The position numbers were made by a program, and so were the translations under genes. Below are positions 4,877 to 6,333 of a DNA stretch of 6,333 nucleotides, piece after piece. The notes beneath the pieces were generated by a model, which saw only the letters and a list, made by a program, of their open reading frames with translations, made no database searches and was not told the origin of the DNA. Each line of letters begins with the position of its first letter. Position 1 is the first letter of the stretch. This stretch comes from Anaerolineales bacterium (GTDB lineage Bacteria > Chloroflexota > Anaerolineae > 4572-78 > NAK82): NCBI GenBank assembly GCA_024643945.1, contig JAHELX010000365.1:1-6333 (forward strand), given 5' to 3'.

Positions 4877-5872
4877 TCATGTTTTCCATCCCGGCGCGAT
4901 CATTGCTTCATCCGTAGCCCATTCAGATTCGGGCAGGGGCTCTTTGTCAGCTTCCGATTGGATCAGGCGAGAGATGAGGATAAGCGCGGACAGGAGGTAC
5001 ATCATACTGCCCGGAACCCACATGATCACACCCCCCAGCATCTGGTCCTGCATCACCGTCAAACCCCATGGACGGGGCACAGTCGTATAGTAGGTATAGA
5101 TCGGCTGGCTGGCGAAGGAGATGGCAATGCCGGCCGCCATGGTAACGGGCAGGGTAGCCAGCACATAGGCAAGGCGCAGGCCACGCGAGAGCGACCTCAG
5201 GCGCGGGCCGGCACCGACAACGTGCCACCAGAAAAGCATTGCCGAGCCGAAAAAGGTCAGATGTTCCAGGTCGTGAACCAGGTCGTTGCGCAGGGCAGCA
5301 TTGTAAGCGTTGGGATCGTGCCACCCCAAGAAGAGGGCGACGAACACCATCCAGATCAGGCCGGGCGAGGTCAGCGAGCGCAGACCACGCCGGAAGGCGG
5401 AGCCCCGGCTGAGCAGCCGCCCCACGGCATGCCGGGCACGGCCCGGCAGCCCCCACATAAAGAAGGGGAGTGGGTTGGCGATCAACAACAGCGGCGGGGC
5501 GATCATAACCAGCAACAGATGCTGGACCATATGCATAAAGAAGAGTTGGCCGCCGAGAACGTCCACGGGAGACATCAGGGCCAGGCCCAGGATCGCCAGG
5601 CCGCCCAGGTAAGCTGCCAACCGCCAACCGGCCGCCAGTTGCCTCTGGCCAGATTGCGGCCCTGGGAAATTTCGTTCCCTATGAGGACTTCGCCCCCTGC
5701 GAGGACTTCGCCCCCTCAGGGGACTTCGCCCCCTGCGAGGACTGCGCCCCCTGCGAGGACTTCGCACCCGCCACCAGCCTCGACTGTAAAGGGTTCCGGC
5801 CAAAGCCAGGACCAGAATGACTTCCAGGCGCCAATCCCAGGATAACAATAGCGCACTTAAAACCGGGTCCAT
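4877..5872 (-). CDS. ctaG: Cytochrome c oxidase assembly factor, caa3-type CtaG family
   Basis: A 331-residue membrane protein of the Caa3_CtaG family, needed for maturation of caa3-type oxidase and probably concerned with copper handling; this is the Bacillus-type CtaG, not the Cox11-type one. About seven hydrophobic helices are visible, near 14-30, 83-101, 112-137, 172-184, 203-219, 233-256 and 278-303. Typical segments are FFMHMVQHLLLVMIAPPLLL (111-130), LGWHDPNAYNAAL (182-194) and HDLEHLTFFGSAMLFWWHVVG (200-220), rich in conserved His. Odd feature: between helix 1 and helix 2 lies an arginine-rich repeat (residues about 34-64, SPRRGR units) encoded by an 18-bp minisatellite, which ordinary family members lack as far as I recall. 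Start: ATG at 5872 preceded by GGTGAG; an in-frame TTG at 5884 would add four residues but has no ribosome binding site. It lies 53 bases after subunit III. Confidence 0.92.
   Translation of the reverse strand: MDPVLSALLLSWDWRLEVILVLALAGTLYSRGWWRVRSPRRGRSPRRGRSPLRGRSPRRGRSPHRERNFPGPQSGQRQLAAGWRLAAYLGGLAILGLALMSPVDVLGGQLFFMHMVQHLLLVMIAPPLLLIANPLPFFMWGLPGRARHAVGRLLSRGSAFRRGLRSLTSPGLIWMVFVALFLGWHDPNAYNAALRNDLVHDLEHLTFFGSAMLFWWHVVGAGPRLRSLSRGLRLAYVLATLPVTMAAGIAISFASQPIYTYYTTVPRPWGLTVMQDQMLGGVIMWVPGSMMYLLSALILISRLIQSEADKEPLPESEWATDEAMIAPGWKT
5683..5772 (-). repeat. 18-bp minisatellite inside ctaG (five copies)
   Basis: Five tandem 18-bp units fill 5683-5700, 5701-5718, 5719-5736, 5737-5754 and 5755-5772; the commonest plus-strand unit is GAGGACTTCGCCCCCTGC. 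Copies 2-4 differ from it at one or two positions and copy 5 is more diverged. A further degenerate half-copy may lie at 5671-5682. Because 18 is a multiple of three, copies keep the frame and encode repeated RSPRRG in CtaG. The array can expand or shrink by slippage or recombination without breaking the gene. Confidence 0.92.
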
Positions 5873-5891
5873 CAGCTCACCCAAGGAAATT

Positions 5892-5919
5892 CAATCTCTA
5901 ATCTCCAATCTCCCATCTC
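5892..5919. repeat. Four tandem 7-bp repeats between subunit III and ctaG
   Basis: On the plus strand CAATCTC, TAATCTC, CAATCTC and CCATCTC follow each other without a gap (on the gene strand GAGATGG, GAGATTG, GAGATTA, GAGATTG). The array takes up most of the 53-base gap between the subunit III stop and the ctaG ATG. I recall similar GAGATTG/GAGATTA strings between genes of Chloroflexota genomes, but cannot verify that here. No function is apparent; purine-rich GGAGA units on the mRNA resemble ribosome binding sites, though they are too far from the ctaG ATG. Confidence 0.75.
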
Positions 5920-5925
5920 AACAGA

Positions 5926-6333
5926 TCAACGCACTACCGACCCCATGAGATACAGCGCCGGATAGAAGAAGACCCAGACCAGATCTACGTAGTGCCAATA
6001 GATGGCGCACGCCTCAACGCCCCAATGTTGCTCGCCCGAGTAGCGTCCTTTGCGCCCATTGCTCCACACGATGAGGATGAAGATGATACCACTCAGAACG
6101 TGCAAGGCGTGCATCCCCGTCATGCCGTACAACACCGCCCCGAAAGCTCCGTGCCATGGTTTGATGTGTCCACCCCATTCGAACCCCACCACGCCGATAA
6201 GGAAGACAACGCCCAGCGTCGCGGTGATCAAAAGGTTCTCAAGAAATGCTTGCCGGTCCTCGTGCTTGATACCCATCTCAGCCCGGTTCATAAAGAAGCT
6301 GCTGAACAACAGCACAGAGGTGATGGTCAGGCC
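5926..6333 (-). CDS. ctaE: Cytochrome c oxidase subunit III, C-terminal part (5' end outside window)
   Basis: The last 135 residues of a heme-copper oxidase subunit III; the frame stays open to the window edge at 6333, so the start lies outside. Subunit III is a membrane protein bound to subunit I, helping proton uptake and enzyme stability. Diagnostic sequences are the helix starting YGMTGMHALHVLSGIIF, with the T-G-x-H-x-x-H pattern, and the final helix EACAIYWHYVDLVWVFFYPALYLMG, matching the family's YWHFVDxVW signature. Four hydrophobic segments are visible, in keeping with the C-terminal portion of a five- to seven-helix protein. A GTG at 6315 is not the real start, because clear membrane-helix sequence continues upstream of it. 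It is followed by ctaG after 53 bases and implies that subunits I and II lie beyond the right edge. Confidence 0.95.
   Translation of the reverse strand, partial: GLTITSVLLFSSFFMNRAEMGIKHEDRQAFLENLLITATLGVVFLIGVVGFEWGGHIKPWHGAFGAVLYGMTGMHALHVLSGIIFILIVWSNGRKGRYSGEQHWGVEACAIYWHYVDLVWVFFYPALYLMGSVVR

Noticed and set aside
4958..5845. Long plus-strand open frame of 295 codons opposite ctaG
   Set aside because: It is antisense to a well-supported membrane protein gene, has Gln/Pro/Arg-rich low-complexity content and no family features; it is a by-product of GC-rich codon use.

Overview
The window carries seven genes, all on the minus strand, and reads as part of a bacterial chromosome. Read right to left (5'→3' for the genes) they are: the C-terminal part of cytochrome c oxidase subunit III (cut by the window edge), a CtaG-type oxidase assembly protein, a SURF1 protein, a SCO/SenC copper chaperone lipoprotein, heme O synthase (ctaB), heme A synthase (ctaA) and, after a 627-base gap, a Dps-like ferritin (DPSL, 'thioferritin' type). 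The gene set, the protein style and the short repeats in the gaps suggest a filamentous or sludge-type Chloroflexota bacterium (Anaerolineae/Caldilineae-like). That assignment is inference from family recognition, not a database result.

Layout. 5926-6333: oxidase subunit III, partial. 4877-5872: CtaG with an 18-bp minisatellite inside the gene. 4002-4781: SURF1. 3345-3962: SCO. 2278-3255: ctaB. 1226-2170: ctaA. 599-1225: long gap with a near-consensus promoter pointing toward the ferritin, a 53-bp paired-palindrome element and clustered short motifs. 44-598: ferritin. Almost every gap holds its own kind of repeat or hairpin: 7-bp tandem repeats (5892-5919), three CTTAAG sites at 11-bp spacing (4842-4869), a hairpin over the SCO stop codon (3326-3350), a long ACGTAAA-type inverted repeat (2192-2275) and the paired palindrome (816-868).

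How the genes work together. CtaB farnesylates heme B to heme O and CtaA oxidises heme O to heme A, the cofactor of aa3/caa3 oxidases. SCO and CtaG are linked to building the copper centres, and SURF1 to heme a insertion or assembly. Subunit III is a structural part of the same enzyme. The block is therefore the maturation half of a heme-copper oxidase operon, whose other structural genes probably lie beyond the right edge. The ferritin is a separate transcription unit; iron storage and peroxide detoxification would fit next to a respiratory and heme-making locus, but no direct link is shown.

I see no mobile element, CRISPR array, rRNA or tRNA, and no evidence for an unknown multi-gene system. 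The unusual content is in the repeats and in the ferritin upstream region.
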